Below are positions 45,601 to 58,165 of a stretch of 64,000 nucleotides of DNA, piece after piece. Source of the stretch: Artocarpus heterophyllus. Its lineage: Eukaryota; Streptophyta; Magnoliopsida; Rosales; Moraceae. Position 1 is the first letter of the stretch; each line of letters starts with the position of its first letter. The stretch is taken from NCBI GenBank assembly GCA_025403435.1, contig CM046353.1, positions 17,571,875-17,635,874 of the forward strand, read 5' to 3'. The position numbers were made by a program, and so were the translations under genes. Under the pieces are notes generated by a model. That model was given only the letters and a program-made list of their open reading frames with translations, made no database searches and was not told the origin of the DNA.

Positions 45601-46681
45601 CCATTTCCAAAAGAACAAGAATAGCCATATTTGTCCAAAACAGAAATAGAAATCAAACTCTGTCTAAAAGATGGTACAATAAATGTTTCATCAAGATCCA
45701 AATAAAATCTAGTCTTTAACAATAATCTAAATTTTCCTATTGCTTCAACTTCAACCTTTTTCCCATCGCATACATAGATGTATCTTTCACCATTATCTGG
45801 CTCTCAATATCTCAAACAACCCTGTCTAGACACACTAATGTGAGTGGTTGTATTAGAATCTATCCACAAGTGTATTCAGGTACCGAAGTTAAATTAACCT
45901 CAAAATAAGCCAATTAAGATGCATACAAGCGTAATAATTGGCGCAATGCTTCTTCTTATGTCCTATAGCTCCATAAAAGAAACAACCCGTACCTTCTAGA
46001 TCAACTGGTCTCTTTTGTTGTTTCTTTTGAGGTGCCATAACTACAACTTCTTTATCCTTCTTTTTTTTTCTTCCCTTTGTCCTTGGAAGTATTAGCCAAG
46101 TGAGCACTTTCTATCTTCTCTTACTTCATCCTTTCCTTTTCTTGCACACAATGTGAGATGAGCTCATTAAGAGACCAAGTCTCCTTTTGGCAGTTATAGC
46201 TTACCTTAAACTGACTGAATTGTGCGAGAAGAGATATAAGAACTAAATGTACTAGCAAGTCCTCAAAAATGTCAAGCTTAAGTGCTTTCAGTTTTGAAGC
46301 AAGATGAGACATCTCTATGATGTACTCCTTGATGTTCCCTTTACCTCTATATCTCGTTGAGATGAGGTTTGCCAAAAGTGTACTTGTTTCATCGTTTTCA
46401 TTTTTGGCAAATCTCTTCTCAATGTTCTCAAGGAACTCTTTGGCTGTCTTTATTATTTCTGATATAGTGCCCCTGAATGCTTATAGAATGGCATTCTCCA
46501 TGATCATTATACACATGTGATTTGACTTCTCCCACCTTTCCATGTCCCTCTTTTCATCAGAGGAACTTTTATCTATAAGAGGTGTAGGAGAACGAACCAT
46601 TAACGCAAAGTCAAGATCCATGACTCTGAGAACTATAAGGAGGTTTTCTTGCCATGATTTGAAGTTGCTATCATTCAGCAT
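42687..46681 (-). pseudogene. Copia gag-pol polyprotein, multiply frameshifted
   Basis: Fragments in order on the minus strand: gag start (NDSNFKSWQENLLIVLRVMD, 46681), gag core (TRYRGKGNIKEYIIEMSHLA, 46375-46121), a degraded zinc knuckle lacking one Cys (CFFYGAIGHKKKHC, near 46000), integrase zinc region and core (MGHISRRRIERLV, CVNCIKGKQ, FILFIDDI; 45425-45135), RT start (ISYKWIFKTERDSKGDVER, near 44120-44070), RT catalytic YVDN in place of YVDD (VLYVDNILLASNDIG, 43739-43551), and RNase H (STPGYVYLLAGGVVSWKSAK, KHIDLKFLVVK, ADSLTKGLLP; 43124-42687). There are many stops and frame changes, so it is inactive. The YVDN change may be inherited or late decay. Confidence 0.88.
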
Positions 46682-48432
46682 AAGAATTGAATTGATGTTG
46701 GCAGTAATGTTTGAGATAGAACAAATAGCTGAATCAGAGAACGATATAATAAACCCAAAAACAAGCTCACATATGAATCCAAAATAACAATAATAAATCC
46801 AAATAAACGAAACTCTATCTCAAGATATCGGGCACTCTATTAATATTTAGTCTTTAGATAGAAATATTAACTTGTAAGTGATATGTTGGTGTAGTAATCA
46901 AACATTGACAATAAAAACATATCAAACAATAAATCTTCCTCTGGGCCGATTTATTGTTCATCTGTAAAATCGAACAATTATCACGTGTTTATCACCACAG
47001 GTGTATATGCAATTTTGTCAAATATTACCTTCATTTGGGCCGGTCAATATTCATATAAGTTGCATAGACACAACCATTTATATTCCAAAACAAATTAATT
47101 TCTACAAGAGAGGTCACTTTGGTAAAATGTTGCTTCAATTAATTGATCTCAAAATATATAAAAAATACCAATCTTGGAATTAAAATTGCACAAAAAATGA
47201 CCAAAATTAAAATAAAAAATAAAAAAATAAAAATTTTGATCAAAAGTTAACCTGGTCAAAGTCAACAGTTAATATCAACCAATCTCTTAGCTAGTCAACC
47301 TTGATTAGGCTCGGGGCTGGACCGGATCACGTTGACCCAACCCGAATCCTAACCCAGCCCCCCTTTATTTTGCCTTTTTTTTTGGGTCATCCAAGGGTTT
47401 AACCCATGGTGACTGTCTGGTCACGGGCCCAGCCCGTGTATATCTTCTTCAATCCAGTCACGGGCCCAACTAGGCCTATGTATTCCTTAGTTTCTCATTT
47501 CTTTCATTTTTTTTTATATTCTAGTAACCCAGGGGTTAAACCCGTGGGTTATAACGGGTCACGAGCCTAACCGGGCTCATGTAAAGAAACCTTTCTCAGC
47601 CCCAAAGAAACCTTACGGGTCTTTCGACCCAAGGGAAAAGATCAGGTGGCCTGATGGCCACCGTCCCCTATGCTGTAGCCAAACGGCCACGGCTGCTTCT
47701 CCGGTCGGTAACCTAGTGGTTGTTACCAAAAGGGGCTGACACCAGCGGTGGGAGGGTCTGTCACTGACGAAACGACCCCTTACCTTTTTTTTTTTTTTTT
47801 TTTAAATCTCCTTCGTATGGCGGCCTCTTCCTGTGCTACTGTGGCCAGACACCGTGGCTCCCTTTCTCCGGCGTGGCCTGAGGGCTGCCCTCCAAGTTCT
47901 ACGCCGGCGGCAATAAAGGTGCCATCGGCTTCCTTTTGTTCACTGCTATTTTTTTCTCCTAATACAGCAGCCAAAGGCCACCGCTTTCCTTCCTCCACTA
48001 CGGCCAGAGGCCACGGCTTCGTCTTTCCAGCGTGGCCTCACCACCACGCTTGGAGTCCTTCGTCGACGACGGTAGGGTGTCGTCGGCTATGTTTTGTTGT
48101 TATTTTGACATATATATATATATATATATGTATATGTATATATAAAAAAAGGAATCCAGAATCCTTAAACAACCAAAAAAAAATTCATACATATAATCCA
48201 ATATATTAAATAAGTCCATATGTATATTCAATCCTGAATATAAATTCTTATATATTTATGAATACAATAATGTATTCCTTAATAATTCAACCAAAATTTC
48301 AAACAATTGTTCTGAAATTCAATAATTTTAAAGAGTCATAGATAGTTAAATTTGATAATTTTCTTACGAGAATCACATCTAGAAAATTATTGATTCCCAA
48401 TGATTTAACATAAAGAGGCTCTAGATACCACT

Positions 48433-48899
48433 TGTTAGAACAAAATATTGTGATGAAAATTATCATCACCTAGGATCATTCATGTCAAATCATCACAAAT
48501 AATGATAAGATACAGAAGATAACCTAAATCTATGGATTAAATGTAATTTTTGAGTCTGTAGGTTAAGGATCTTCCAAGTCTGATACGTAGGTCCTCCTTC
48601 AAAGTTTGTCTCCGTAATTTCTTTGTAGATGGGGGACAAAAAAATAACGTACGTACTGACTTAGGGACCACAACCATTTTATATAATTGCTAAACCCTAA
48701 CAGTTATCCTTAATTACCAATTTGGCATATCATAAAATCAGTTATTATATTTTGGTCTCTACATATACGAGGCCCACACTTAATGATACATTAAAAGTTT
48801 AAAATTTAAATTAATCACTTTTAATTAGATAACCTTATTTATAACTTTTAATACATATTTATTTAATATATTAGCTCATACACTGAATTAATTCTAACA
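48433..48899 (-). repeat. 5' LTR of the Copia at 41829-48899
   Basis: 467 bp. Next to it on the minus strand is the initiator tRNA-Met-type primer site. Confidence 0.88.
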
Positions 48900-48904
48900 T
48901 GTAG

Positions 48905-49624
48905 TCAAATAATGCTTTTCCACGGCTGGAAAATTTGGCCTTTTCTCAACGTTATTGTCATTATTAGATTCGGCAACGCCATCACTGTCTACAGTGGTGA
49001 TAATGCACATGGTAATACTACGTAAACTATTACGTGGGTCCCTTTTCTTTTTTCAATCTTTTGGGTGGAGGTGCTTTTCTTCATCTTCAGATGGTCTTTT
49101 GGGTGGAGGTGCTTTTCTTCATCTTCAGATGGTCCATCTCACTGGCGGTAATAAGTGGTGGTTTATTGGTATCCTTTTCTATATAAAAAAAAAAAAAGTG
49201 TCATGGTATATTAGATACATCAAACATGACCACAAACAAACACACCGAGTCAGTGAACATCGCCTTAGCTAGACCGACTTCTCTGCTGACTTTGTGCCAG
49301 GACTTCTCTACAGTGAATTGGCGTTGTTAGGCAGGACTAGTTACTCGTTGATGGCGCCGGCGGGAGAGATGAAAGGGGGACGAGAAAAGTAAAAGGAAAA
49401 GGTTGGAGAATTTTTAGATATAAGGCTTAAGATCGATATTTTATTATGCAAAAGTGGTAAGAATCAAACGAATTAAAAAATATAGATGGTAGGGCTACAT
49501 AATTGGATTTAAAAAATGATACAGTGCCTAATTTACTCACAGTAGCAAGAAGAAAAACCAAATGAAACAAAGCTAAATTTGGACTGCTTTTGGGCCTTAA
49601 CCAACAACACGGCTGCAATTAAAT
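48905..49624. repeat. Intergenic with a 38-bp tandem duplication
   Basis: 49057-49132 is two consecutive, identical 38-bp units starting TCTTTTGGGTGGAGGTGC. No gene is recognised in the rest. Confidence 0.7.
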
Positions 49625-49981
49625 GAAACAAGAAAAATACTCAAAACAGTTTTGTGTTACTTGAAAATACCATATATATTCCTTGTGTTTCTTAAATTGA
49701 CCTAAACATACCCTCTATCCTATAATTGACCAGTAAACTTTTAAATAAAATACTAAAACTGCCCTCAATACAAGTATTTTGCAGAAAAAATACCAAAAAA
49801 TGCCCACTGTCTTTAGCTAGCCAAAACACCATTCTTGCCCCTCTCTCATTGTCCAAAAGTCTAAAATAGTCATTTTGTTCGTAAATCAATCACAAAATAC
49901 CTTCCAAAGCAATTAAATTTTTTTTGCAAATAATAACACTATCCTTCTTTTAAAAAAAAAAAATGAGGACTACTCTTCTTA

Positions 49982-50045
49982 TAGGGCATTTGGGAAGTGT
50001 GGCTATAATTAAAATTTTTAAACAGAAAATTATAGCATGTGAGAG
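49982..50045. mobile_element. Tourist-like MITE, copy 5 (truncated)
   Basis: TAGGGCATTTGGGAAGTG after TTA, then ATAGCATGTGAGAGCT. The right half is missing. Confidence 0.4.
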
Positions 50046-50834
50046 CTATTGAGGTATGATTTCGAGAAGCCTAAATCGAAAGACCCACTCCTGGAGGATG
50101 GGCTTGCATCCCAAATTACGTAGTGAGCAGAGCGAGCCTAGTTGTGATGATGCCTGCTAAGTACTCGACGTGCTTGATTCGTGTGATCCAAATCGGATTT
50201 TTTTCATCTTAATCGATTTGTTTGCCTCGTCATAGAGTAATCAATTTAAATCTAGAAACTGCTAAATGGAAGTTACAATCCACTAAATCGGACGGTCACT
50301 TGAATTAAAGTGGCCCGAATCTCAAGGGCCAACGACTGTTTGCCATGTGTCTCATTCCGTCAACAACTATACAAGCCCACTATCTTTTATAAAGGAACTT
50401 TGCTTAACCAGGGTTCTATAAATAGGCCCAGACCTCTCCAATTAGAAAAACATAACGACTTCTCAAATTCTCCAACTAATTCTACTTATTCTTCACTCCT
50501 TTACTCTAACATACATGTATGCTTGCATTCTACTCCTAGGAATTTATTGTAACTTGTACCATATTTCTTATACATAGTGAAGTGACTCCTTAAAAATGGA
50601 TGTAGCTCTATATTACGTGAACCACTATAAATTACTATATGGTATCTTTTATTTAAAATTCTAATTTCTTTGATTATTATCTTGGTTTGTTTGTTTGTTA
50701 TCTGATTTTGATGCATTGACTGACAAGATGTCGTGTTAATAAGCTTGCTTAAGACCTAAAAGCTACGAACAATGGCCCAATAATCCTAATTTATTAATTT
50801 TTCAAATTCTAATCTTATTTAGTTTAATTATAAA

Positions 50835-50970
50835 TCCAACCTTTACAAGGGCTCTACACTATAGCTTTCTTTTTTTTTTTTCCTTATTAATGTAGTGTGT
50901 GAGAGCTTTACACTGTGGAAACCAAAATTTTTGGTTAGAATTGATTTTGAGAAACAACATTTTTAATCTA
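50835..50970. mobile_element. Tourist-like MITE, copy 6 (degenerate)
   Basis: It contains the facing pair GGGCTCTACACTATAGC and GTGTGAGAGCTTTACACTGT around a poly-T linker. The ends are not clean. Confidence 0.4.
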
Positions 50971-51129
50971 TATTTAAATGCTATTGAAAAAATGATAAAT
51001 TAAAACATTTGATAGAATAAAATTTAAAACTTAAAATATTCTTAAAAGAAAAAAGTGATAAAACAAATAAGTCTCCCTTATTGGCAAAACAACCCACTAC
51101 CTAGGAGATCTATCATGACAGGTCTTCTC

Positions 51130-51710
51130 TAGAGGTGGCAAAATCGTGTTCTTGCCGTGTTCGTGTTGGCATGTTTATAGCACGACACGTTTAGCCCGAA
51201 TACGAACACGACACGATTAATAAACGTGTCAGAAATGCAAACACGAACACGACACACCTATGGCACGCGTAACACGACATGACACGATTAACACGATCAT
51301 TAAACGTGTCATGATGGGTTGACATGATAACAACACGCATATGACACGTTTATGACCCAATTAACTAAAAGTTAAAAAAAATTAAAAAAAAAGCTAATAA
51401 AGAAAATTAACAAAAACACAATATCTAATTAATACTAACCTACTATAAATATTTCAAATATTTTTATTTTTAAGTTTAAATGTGTTATAAATGTGCGGGT
51501 CGTGTCGTGCCGTGTCAACACGTTTACGGCCCGTTTAATTAAACGTGTTAAGGCGTGTTTATCGTGTTAGCATAAATCCAGCCTGTTTATTTTCGTGTTA
51601 TTCGTGCCAACCCATTTATGGCACAATTAATAAACATCCGGTCCAAACTCGTTTATCTCGTGTCGTTTTCGTATCGTTTCATCATGCCGTGTCTAAAATT
51701 GTCGGCCCTA
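51130..51710. mobile_element. hAT-like foldback element rich in ACACGAC / GTCGTGT
   Basis: 581 bp. It starts TAGAGGTGGCAAAATCGTG and ends with the inverse of TAGGGCCGACAATTTTAGAC. The left half carries many ACACGACACG units and the right half their complements, giving an imperfect foldback. Flanks GTCTTCTC (51122-51129) and ATCTTGTC (51711-51718) match 6/8, fitting an eroded 8-bp hAT target duplication. Non-coding. Confidence 0.6.
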
Positions 51711-52130
51711 ATCTTGTCTCCAACCTCAGCGAGGTTGCCAAAATATATTTGATGTAAATCTCAAATAGTAATGTTGGTATTTTAAAAGTTTAGCCGCTTT
51801 AGAGATTATTTTGTGATCAATTTTACAAAAATAAAGATATTTTAGGCATTTATATAAGTAGAAATAATAGTAGTATTTTGGCTATATATAAACGGTGTTC
51901 TTGATAAATTTTGTTAAATACTTCTGAAGGTGGTTTTGGTATTTTAAAAATTGTTTGCTCAATTGTGGGGAAGGGGTTATTTTTGGACCATTTAAAAAAA
52001 GAAAAGGATAAGCATGATCTTTCAAAGAAATATTGGGAATATTTTAGGTATTATATAATTATAAGTGGGACAAAAATGTATTTTGACTAAATATTGAAGT
52101 GTTTTAAGTATTTTTTGGATAAAATAATAA

Positions 52131-53037
52131 TAATCAGTAACCAACTCACTCAGCGTGATACTTCTCAAAAAAAAAAAAAAAAAATCTACTTGGTTTCATA
52201 AATGCTTTAACTACATCCAATTCAAAAAAAAAAAAAAAAGGTTCTAATACCTAGTTGGCGATACTTTTAACCCAGCCATCAGGTGAAAACTTTGAACAAA
52301 CTAATTTTATTTTATCTTTGTTTATTTATTTGGAGAAAATGTTCCGATAAACATACTTTAATTAACAATCAATTGCATTACTTTTCTGTGGGTCCACCCT
52401 AGACAATTCCTCATATAACCCAAAAATCCCATCGACCCTTCAAACACAGTCATCGACCGCTTTTTATTTGTCTATTTAACAAAAACAAAAGACAAGCTTA
52501 AAAAGAAGAATCTCATGTCCATTTTCTTCCACAGTTCACAATCATCCAACAACCAGAAAGAATTTTATGGATTGACAAGTGCATAAAAATGTCCGTGTTC
52601 TCAACATGTTGGGAAAACGTTGTTATGATATATTCTGGTGAAGTTAAGTCAACTCAATTGGGGTTCTCTGTAGAGAGCGCTTTGGAGAGAAAAAGCAAAT
52701 AATGAGAATGGAGGGGACAGAACATGCTAATTTGACTACAAACCAGAAATGGTTTGATGAGACACGAAATGAATCCAAAGCTAAATAAGCATTTTATGTT
52801 TGTTGTGGGTTCTATGTGTTTTTTTTTTTTATTGGATTTAATAAAGAGCAATTTGGAGGGAAAAAAAAACATCATCTTTACATTTATGTTACTGATATTG
52901 AAAATTAAATTTATACCATACAAAAGTACTAGTCAAAAGTCAATAGAATATGTTTTATCAAAACTATTCTTGTTTCTCGAAAAAAATAAAAAAAAGGTCG
53001 TGTACTTTATCAATGATCGAAACCAACAATAATCATC
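52131..53037. other. Intergenic, no gene recognised
   Basis: AT-rich with poly-A and poly-T runs. Frames at 52654-52923 and 52754-53032 overlap on opposite strands and have no motif. Confidence 0.5.
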
Positions 53038-53042
53038 AACGG

Positions 53043-53681
53043 TGTTGGAGGTGAGCTTGGGAAGACCCAAAGACAACAGGTTGGGTCAGCAATGACCAAG
53101 CTGATCGACAAGGGTTGCCCCAACAATCCTTTATTCCCCCACCATTTGGTCGGACCAGGGTCTCCTAGAGCCCAGCCATCATCGACCAGGGTACAAGAAG
53201 ATTGCTACCTTGGCATGTGTTGAATAGTTGTATGTCCCTTGCTCAGCAGCAGGCAACCAGCATGGCGGCGGCCAAGTTGTTTCAAGCACACGTGGCGCCG
53301 CCGGAGCCCCAGATGGAGGCTAATCCCTTTGCCATATGAATTACAATGCTTGTCACTAACCCCTTGACACCACCATACGGAGCACTCAGGTCAAGGGTCG
53401 AATCTGCTTTACATTCGGTCCAAGTGGTGAGCTATAAATAGGAGTATTTACTCTACCTCCAAGGTAAGTGGATTATCTCTAACCTATTCTCAGCCTCTCT
53501 CTTGACCTAATGGGTACCTGACTTGAGCGTCGAAGAGCCCTTGACTAGCTCCACAACGGTGTCCCCTTTTAACCTTTGAGGTAGTCCTTCTTCTTACAAG
53601 GTTAACTAGTGAAGTTGAGGAGAGCAAGGTAAGGTAATCCGACCTATCGTGTGTAGCCGCACGTGGTGTTGTTCATCAACA
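53043..53681 (+). repeat. 5' LTR of the Tat-like element
   Basis: 639 bp, TGTTGGAGGTGAGC..CATCAACA. A TATAAATA box at 53433-53440 is kept in the 3' LTR at 62786-62793. The sequence just after the LTR (TTTGGCGCTAGAACAAGGGC) is the probable primer binding site. Confidence 0.85.
53433..53440 (+). promoter_or_regulatory. LTR TATA box
   Basis: TATAAATA in GAGCTATAAATAGGAG, identical in the 3' LTR (62786-62793) although the surrounding LTR sequence has diverged. It is the likely promoter of the element when it was active. Confidence 0.55.
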
Positions 53682-54369
53682 TTTGGCGCTAGAACAAGGG
53701 CTTCGTGCCCTTGCAGCATTCAGCTCGCTCCATGGCAACAAGGGGCCAGGCCCGAGATGATGTGACCCGACTGATGGGATCGAGGAGCAACCAAAATAAG
53801 AACTAAGCACCCCGAGGCTAGGGAAGGCCCCAAGCAACCTAGTCCCGATCAGGATCGGTAGCCGAATAAACAGCTGCCTAGAATGTCGACGATCCCATAC
53901 AAGAGCTAATGATGTCAGTACGACTTTTGAAACAACGAATTACGGCTCAAGCATTGCCATAGCTGCCACCCTTGGCACTTCTTCTGCTAGCCAGGGAAGA
54001 CTCGACCGGTGGTCGAGCAGCACAGAAGGGTGGCTCAAAGGATGGAGAACAAATGCATCCAAATATGGTTCTCGGGTAGTGTGGAAGATGAGCGGTTAGA
54101 TGCCGATAATGGCCGTGACCCCTTACCTCAAGGTTCGCGGGCCTACATGGTTGATCAGCTTGGACATTGAAGGGTATGACTCGCCCAGGGCCGACCACCC
54201 CATGAGGGTGGCAGCAAACCAAAAGGTGAGATCCCGTACCTGGTGGAATTGCCCAAGGACAGCAATAGCCATAACATTCTCAACCTTTAGTGTAATATTG
54301 ATGAAATAATGAACCGTCGTTATGGAATCGATGATTGGTCCACCATTCACAGAGGCCATCATGAGGGCG

Positions 54370-57300
54370 CCAGTGCTGAACAAATTTAAAGTGCCCTAGA
54401 TAAAAGCATACAACGAGACAATAGATGCTGATGAGCATTTGGAACTCTATCAGGGGAATATGTTGCTTTAGAATATCGATGGCACGACTATGTGTAAGGC
54501 TATTTCTCTAGCCCTGACTGGTTCTACTTAGCGATGGTACAAGCGCCTTGAACTAAGCACTATAGGTTTTTTGGAAACTCTCCAAACAGTTTTCGTTGGT
54601 GTTTTACACCTCCAAAATGAGAAAGAAAGAAGTCACACACCTGTACGCTATAAAGCATGGTGACAGGGACGTCTGAGATTACATTAACCAGTTTACTCGA
54701 GCAGCATTAAAGGTAAAAAATTTAGAAGTTGGAACCCTCAAGTATGCCTTCACTGTCGGCCTTAAGGACAAGAAACTGCTGTGGGCATTTATTCTAGAAT
54801 GGTCGAGCATGTTTTCTTAGATGCTCTCTTATACCCAGAAGCATATTGATGCTGCTGACTACATGAAGAGCTGCCAAGAAAGAGAGGGGAGCTAAAAGGG
54901 AAAAAGGAATAAGAATTTTCCCAAACAAGAGGAATCCAACTAGAAGAAGAAACAAAAAGTCAGTAGGCCAAAGGTCCCTACTGAGAACTTCCAAAATTAT
55001 ACGTTGTTGGTCGCCACTATCCATGAAGTCTTGAACCAAGTGGGCCATCAAAACCTACTAACTGACCTAGCTCCATCGAAGGGAAACATGTCAAAAGGGA
55101 CCAAAATAAGTAATACAACTTTCATAAAGATGTAGGCCATATCACCTGGGAATGCATTTAGTTGAATGACCAAATTGAGAAGTTTGTGCAGGATTGGCAT
55201 CTTAAAGAGCTTGTAGAGCGAGTTTTGACTCCCGGTAATAATGGAAGGAGGAACGACTAGGCCACCTAAGAGGACTGACCGAGGGGACAAGTCCAAGATG
55301 GTATGAACAAGCACGACCCGCTGAACATCGAGTATGCAATTTTCGACGGGCTAGTCACTAGTGATACCATGAGTGGTCAATAAACATACGCTTTGGAGGC
55401 TCGGTTGGTCGAGAGAAGAGACTATATTAACATGTCCGAGCACATCAATAAGGTGTGCCAGCAAGAATACATAGCTATCACCTTCATAGAAAAAGGAAGC
55501 AAATAGGTTGATCCACCTTTATAATGATGCCTTAGTCTACAAGCTTCAAATCACAAACAATTCAGTTTGGTGAGTTTTTGGTTGACAATAGGAGTTCAAC
55601 AAGCATCCTATTTAAACAAGCAAATGACAAGCTGAGAAGTAGCAACACCGTACTAGTCCTGGTCTAGACCCCTTGTATGGCTTCTCTACAAAGAGTGTCC
55701 AGGCAGTTGAGAAAATCTATCTACCCATCACTTTTGGGAGGATTATGCCTAGACCACCCACTTGGTCGAGTTCTTGGTAGTCGATAAGCGATCTCAACAC
55801 AACATCATCATAGGCAGATCGAGCCTTAACATCCTAAAAGCCATGGTATCAACGTACCACATGGCGATGAAGTTCTCGACCAGTGGCGGGGTCGGTGTGG
55901 TCAGGTCAAGACAAAAGGACTTAAGAGAATGCTACGTTTAAGCCATCAAAAAGGCAACAGCCTGGTAGACTAACATTTTAGCAGTCTATAAAGTGAATAA
56001 GATAGAGTTCCTCGCTGAGCCAGAGATGAAAATGCTATCTGATGCGCTTGCTAGGCCAGCTTTCAATTAAAGGATCCTGACCTTGTATCGATCCCAATTG
56101 AAACGTTGACCGAGCTGAGCATTTCAAGGCCTGAGTCAGTAACCAAAGTCATGACCCAAATTGATTTGTGGATGGAACTAATTATTTGGTACTTGATGAT
56201 AACTAAACTGCTCGAGGACCAAGAGGAGGCCCGATGGATCTGCAATAGCTCTACTCGGTACATGATGATCAGGGGAAACTTTACCGATGGGGTCACTTAG
56301 CACCATACTAAGATATATGGGGCCAGCAGAAGCAAAGTATCTTATGGAAGATATCCACAGCGGCCTATACAGCAACCACGTCACTGGGCAATCTTTGTCT
56401 CTTAAATGCCTCCGCAAGAGTTATTACTAGCTGATCATGGACTAAGACTACGAGGAGTATACATGAAGTGGCCTCAAATACTAGCAATATGCCCAAGTAC
56501 TCAGCAACCACCCCAAGCTGCTCACTTTCGTTGTGTGTGCTTGGGCCTTTGCCAAATGGGCCATTGACCCCGTAGAACCTCTTTTTGTAGCCCGATCACA
56601 ATTCAGTGATTGCATTGTAGCCATAAATTACCTCAAGAAATGGATAGAGGTAGAACCCTACATGAAGATTACAGAGGCCAAATGCACCAACTTCATCTAT
56701 AAGAGCATAATCCGTCGGTGTGGTATCCCCTACACCATTGTGACTAACAATGCCAAGCAATTTGAGGCTGTCGGTCTGAGGAGCATGTGTAATTGGCTCG
56801 GCATCAAGAATGTCTACTCATCGCTTGGGTACCCCCAAAGTAAAGGACAAGTTGAAGCCATTAACAAAACCATTATGGACAACCTAAAAAAGAAGTTAGA
56901 GGATCTAAAGGGTGCTTGGATCGACGAGTTGCCAAAAGTTCTCTAGGCCTACCGAACGACTCCTCGAATAGCAACTAGAGAAATACCTTTCTCGCTCATC
57001 TATGATGTTGAAGTAGTTATCCAAACAGAAGTCGGGTTGCCAAGCTATTAGGTGGAACACTATAGCGAGCAGGAGAACACCAAGCTGATGATGATGAGTC
57101 TCGACCTAATCGAGAAGAAGAGGAACATGGCCTATGTCTAAACGGCCGTTTGAAGCCAGGTCATGGCCCGTTATTACAACAAGCAAGTTCAACAAGAACC
57201 TTTAGGGCTGGAGACTTAGTTTTGAAGAAAGTCCTAGTCCCCCAACCAGGCCTTGGATTTTTTAGGACGAAGTGGGATAGACCATTTAGGATGATTAGCA

Positions 57301-57390
57301 TTGTCTAACCGAGGACATATAAGTTCTTAACAATGAAGGAGACATACTTGCTTATCTGTGGAATGCCAAGCATTTGAAGCGCTTTTATTG
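54370..57390 (+). pseudogene. Tat-like gag-pol remnant lacking reverse transcriptase and RNase H
   Basis: Gag: NKFKVP, YNETIDADEHLELYQGNM, RWYKRLELSTIGFLETL (about 54380-54600), then decayed to 55000. Protease tail: HNIIIGRSSLNILKAMVSTY (about 55800-55870). About 300 bp later the text is already pre-integrase: EDQEEARWICNSSTRYMMIR (near 56210). Integrase core 56533-56946: FAKWAIDPVEPLFVARSQFS, YLKKWIEVEPY, RCGIPYTIVTNNAKQFEA, YSSLGYPQSKGQVEAINKTI. The C-terminal part runs on to about 57390 with stops. The ~1.5 kb normally encoding RT and RNase H is absent, so a large deletion joins protease to integrase. Many stop codons elsewhere. Confidence 0.85.
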
Positions 57391-58165
57391 TAAATGTGGG
57401 AACGTAACACTTTTTTTGACCTCTAGTCTCAACATACTTTTATAACTTTTGTAAAATGAACAATTGTAAAAAAAAAAAAAAACACGTCAATAAAAACGAC
57501 AACTTTTTTGGGAAAGGCCTAATTTGCCTAGCCTGATGCCAATTGCCTAACTCAAATTACGTGGGAAGGGCAGGTTAGCATATAAGTTGACCGCTAACCA
57601 TGATAAAAAAACACTAAATCCACCTCCTCCAAATAGTGAACTACTCGTGCTTGCTCGACTGGGGGGCTACTAGACGGTGGACAGATATTGCATCTAAACA
57701 AGAGCAAACTACTCATAACTTGAAAACATTATGTACCAACTACACTTGACTATATGTTGCTCGATGAAAATACTGAAGGGCTGGTCAGGATGGCATGTAA
57801 AACTCGAGAAATGCCTTTGAAAGGACACAACTTGACTACAACTAGACTTAGGCAAAACCTTTTTTGCCAAGCTTAGCGGGCCACTAGGGATTGACGATTT
57901 GATCCCCCAAGCAACACAGCTCAAAAAGAAATGTATACATATACTCCAAAAAGCAAAACTCTAAGTGCGACTAGCTGCCTAGGGAAAAAGCACACATGTA
58001 AAAAATAATAGTGAGTAAATAAAAAGATAATGACAAGACCACTGGTCCGAACAACTCAACGCTTAAAAAAGAATTTATTATAATCTATAAAGGGGGAGGT
58101 ATAATAACTGAGCACCTCCTAAACTCAAACAAGCTTACAAGTGACGAGGGGCCTTAATTATTCAA
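57391..58165. other. Non-coding spacer of the Tat-like element
   Basis: Between the end of pol and the antisense ORF. No frame or motif is recognised. Confidence 0.45.

Larger units (their letters stand above)
41829..48899 (-). mobile_element. Full-length but decayed Ty1/Copia retrotransposon
   Basis: 7071 bp. LTRs 41829-42294 and 48433-48899 (TGTT[T/A]GAACAAAATATTG..AACA) are clearly diverged from each other. Flanks TGTAC (41824-41828) and TGTAG (48900-48904) are a 4/5 target duplication. The minus-strand primer site TGGTATCTAGAGC lies next to the 5' LTR, and a polypurine AAGTGGGAGA next to the 3' LTR. Gag-pol (46681-42687) is broken many times. The ~1.7-kb leader (48432-46690) includes a GC-rich stretch, 47270-48090, with repeated GTCACGGGCCCA-type units and no recognisable gene. 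A plus-strand frame there (47748-48209) is antisense and low-complexity. Confidence 0.9.
49625..52130. mobile_element. Probable Mutator-like element with long degenerate inverted arms
   Basis: The left arm, about 49625-49955, read in reverse complement, matches about 51770-52130 over roughly 330 bp at perhaps 65-70% identity. Shared stretches include ATTTTGTGATYRATTTTAC, GGTGTTYTTG-like segments and GGYRGTTTTRGTATTTTA. The interior is non-coding and holds MITE fragments (49982, about 50840) and a hAT-like foldback element (51130-51710). Long TIRs without coding suggest a MULE derivative. Target duplications were not resolved. Confidence 0.5.

Noticed and set aside
47748..48209. GC-rich 153-codon plus-strand ORF
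   Set aside because: It is antisense in the leader of the decayed Copia, with poly-Phe from a T-run and a TA microsatellite inside, and shows no domain.
56106..56300. Separate small genes on both strands
   Set aside because: The plus-strand text is the pre-integrase segment of the Tat-like polyprotein; the minus-strand frame is its shadow.
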